Shown here piece by piece: positions 62,699-64,000 of a DNA stretch of 64,000 bases; the stretch's first letter is position 1; each line of letters opens with the position of its first letter. A program made the translations under genes and the position numbers. Origin of the DNA: Ophiosphaerella korrae (Eukaryota; Ascomycota; Dothideomycetes; Pleosporales; Phaeosphaeriaceae); contig JALNQF010000101.1 in the NCBI GenBank assembly GCA_028456385.1, positions 103,634 to 167,633 of the forward strand, written 5' to 3'. The notes under the pieces were generated by a model. It was not told the DNA's origin. It ran no database searches and saw only the letters and a list, made by a program, of their open reading frames with translations.

Positions 62699-64000
62699 TA
62701 AATTGCCCCCGATTCCTATCCAAATCCCTATATCTAAGCTTAGTGTACCCCCTTAGATAGAGAGATATTTTTCTTATATCCTCTCGTATAAGGCCTATAT
62801 ATATTAATTATATCCTAGGTCTAGATATTCTATACACTCCTATATACTTCTAAGTAAGATCCTACTATATTTAGATCCTGTCGCAAGTTAGAGCTTCGCT
62901 CTATACAATTTAGGTAAGCCCGCAGTAGTAAGCAAGCTATACGAGCCGTTCGAGCTGCTCTACTATATATAAGTAGCCTAGCTTAGATAGCTCTTCAATT
63001 AATAATTATCTCCTACTTATTCCTAAGCTCGCATCTTATAATAGATCCTTTATCTTGCCTACGCTATTATAAGATCTAAATCTCTATCTATAGTCTTATA
63101 ACTAGCTTACTTAGGCTCTTTTTATTAATTATATTAATAGGGCTAGAAGCTCTTTACTTTAGATATTACTCTCTCTACTTACTATAGGTTTTTTATTTCT
63201 ACTAAGTAGACTAAAAGTATATTATAAATATTTAGAATTAGCTATAGTAGATTATTTTTATAGAATTATAGTAATATTTATTATATATATAAGCTTTCTA
63301 GTATTAAGTAGACTTTATATAAAATAGTTCTAAGAAGTATAGTAACTAGTTAATTAAAAAGAAAGTAAATAGTAAATAGAAAGTTAATTAAAAGAGAAGT
63401 ATCGAAGCTATATATACTAGGTAACTACTTAGTAAGTAAAGTAGTTACTTAGTAGCTAGTAAATTATTTAGCTAAGGGAGTATATTAGTAAGTTTACTTA
63501 GTACTCTTTTATATATAGTTACTAAAAGTAAAAGTACTTTTTATTTATTTTAGTACTTAGAGAAGAATATTAATAAATCTTTAAAGTATTATTACTTAAT
63601 CTTACTTAAGCTTTATACTTAATTATTATCTATAATATTAATCTAATATTATTTTATAAGTTATTGTATTAGATCTATTTAAAGTTTTTAAAAGAAATAA
63701 ACTATTTTATAAAAAAATATTAATTATATACTTTCTATTAAAATAGTTTAGTTATACTTACTAGCTTCTAAACTATATTTTTTTAGAAGTATTATAAAAG
63801 AGTTACTATTATATTTTTACTTTATACTAATATATATAAATATTTAACTACTTTTTTACTTTTAGTTAGTACTTAGTAAGTAACTAAGTATATATACTTA
63901 GTACTTACTTAAATAACTTTATTTACTATTTACTCTTTTTAGTTAATTATTAAAACTACTTTATTAAGTTATTTTATATAAAGTCTACTTTATATAATAG
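62699..64000. mobile_element. AT-rich, RIP-like degenerate repeat tract, family unknown
   Basis: Composition shifts from about 62700, and from 63100 it resembles the RIPped tract on the left: CA and TG rare, CTAG and TATA common, no open frame. I could not recognise reverse transcriptase, transposase or LTR motifs. A UUCG-type hairpin (AGAGC TTCG CTCT) sits near 62894-62906. The tract runs off the window. Confidence 0.45.
63306..63990. repeat. 685-bp unit bounded by inverted repeats
   Basis: The left end (from 63306) and right end (to 63990) share 21 bp as perfect inverted copies (AAGTAGACTTTATATAAAATA). Weaker inverted similarity extends about 75 bp inward, including AAAGTAAATAGTAAATA-type sequence. 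This suggests a MITE-like element or an inverted pair of fragments. No target duplication is evident. Confidence 0.45.

Overview
The window is fungal nuclear DNA, almost certainly from a filamentous ascomycete (Pezizomycotina). Three things point to this: short GT-AG introns of 46-83 nt in the intact genes; two gene architectures typical of such fungi (SPX-ankyrin-GDPD, and a STAND-type N-terminus fused to ankyrin repeats); and a long AT-rich tract that carries the full signature of repeat-induced point mutation (RIP). I cannot name the species.

Bases 1 to about 55,770 are a nested stack of dead Ty3/gypsy LTR retrotransposons and contain no intact gene. At least two families are present, and both are chromoviruses (integrase followed by a chromodomain). 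Family 1 has several LTR variants (1a, 1b and others) and two gag zinc knuckles. Family 2 has a different LTR with a 14-bp minisatellite and one knuckle that I can see. CA and TG dinucleotides are nearly absent, so ATG, TGG and TGA are almost gone and TAA/TAG riddle every frame. Active-site residues show matching G-to-A or C-to-T damage. The layout is: 1-4143 family-1 element (+), cut by the window edge; 4144-10756 family-1 element (-), forming a giant palindrome with the first; 10757-12678 family-2 fragment (-); 12679-12917 LTR piece (+); 12918-42773 family-1 element (-), split at 15663/38351 by a family-1 element (+) at 15664-38350. That inner element is itself split by a full-length family-2 element (18108-24885, 5-bp duplication TAAAG) and a full-length family-1 element (26843-33871, duplication AAAGT). 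Then come a solo LTR (40058-40422), a truncated family-2 element (42774-48455) holding another solo LTR (43655-44096), a near full-length family-1 element (-) at 48456-55461, and an LTR piece at 55462-55772. RIP damage fades over the last kilobase.

Bases 55,793 to 61,815 hold two intact, divergently transcribed genes. The minus-strand gene (9 exons, 922 aa) is an SPX-ankyrin-glycerophosphodiester phosphodiesterase of the GDE1/PHO81 family. It has a predicted 4-nt exon lying between two metal-binding residues. The plus-strand gene (2 exons, 773 aa) has a fungal STAND-type N-terminal domain, a Cys-rich segment and ankyrin repeats. They share a 443-bp promoter region.

Bases 61,816 to 64,000 are non-coding: about 0.7 kb of normal composition, a short LTR-like unit (62531-62698), then a second AT-rich RIP-like tract that contains a 685-bp inverted-repeat structure.

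Exon joins, domain limits inside RIPped DNA and insertion order were worked out by eye from the sequence. Family names come from recognised motifs, not from a database search.
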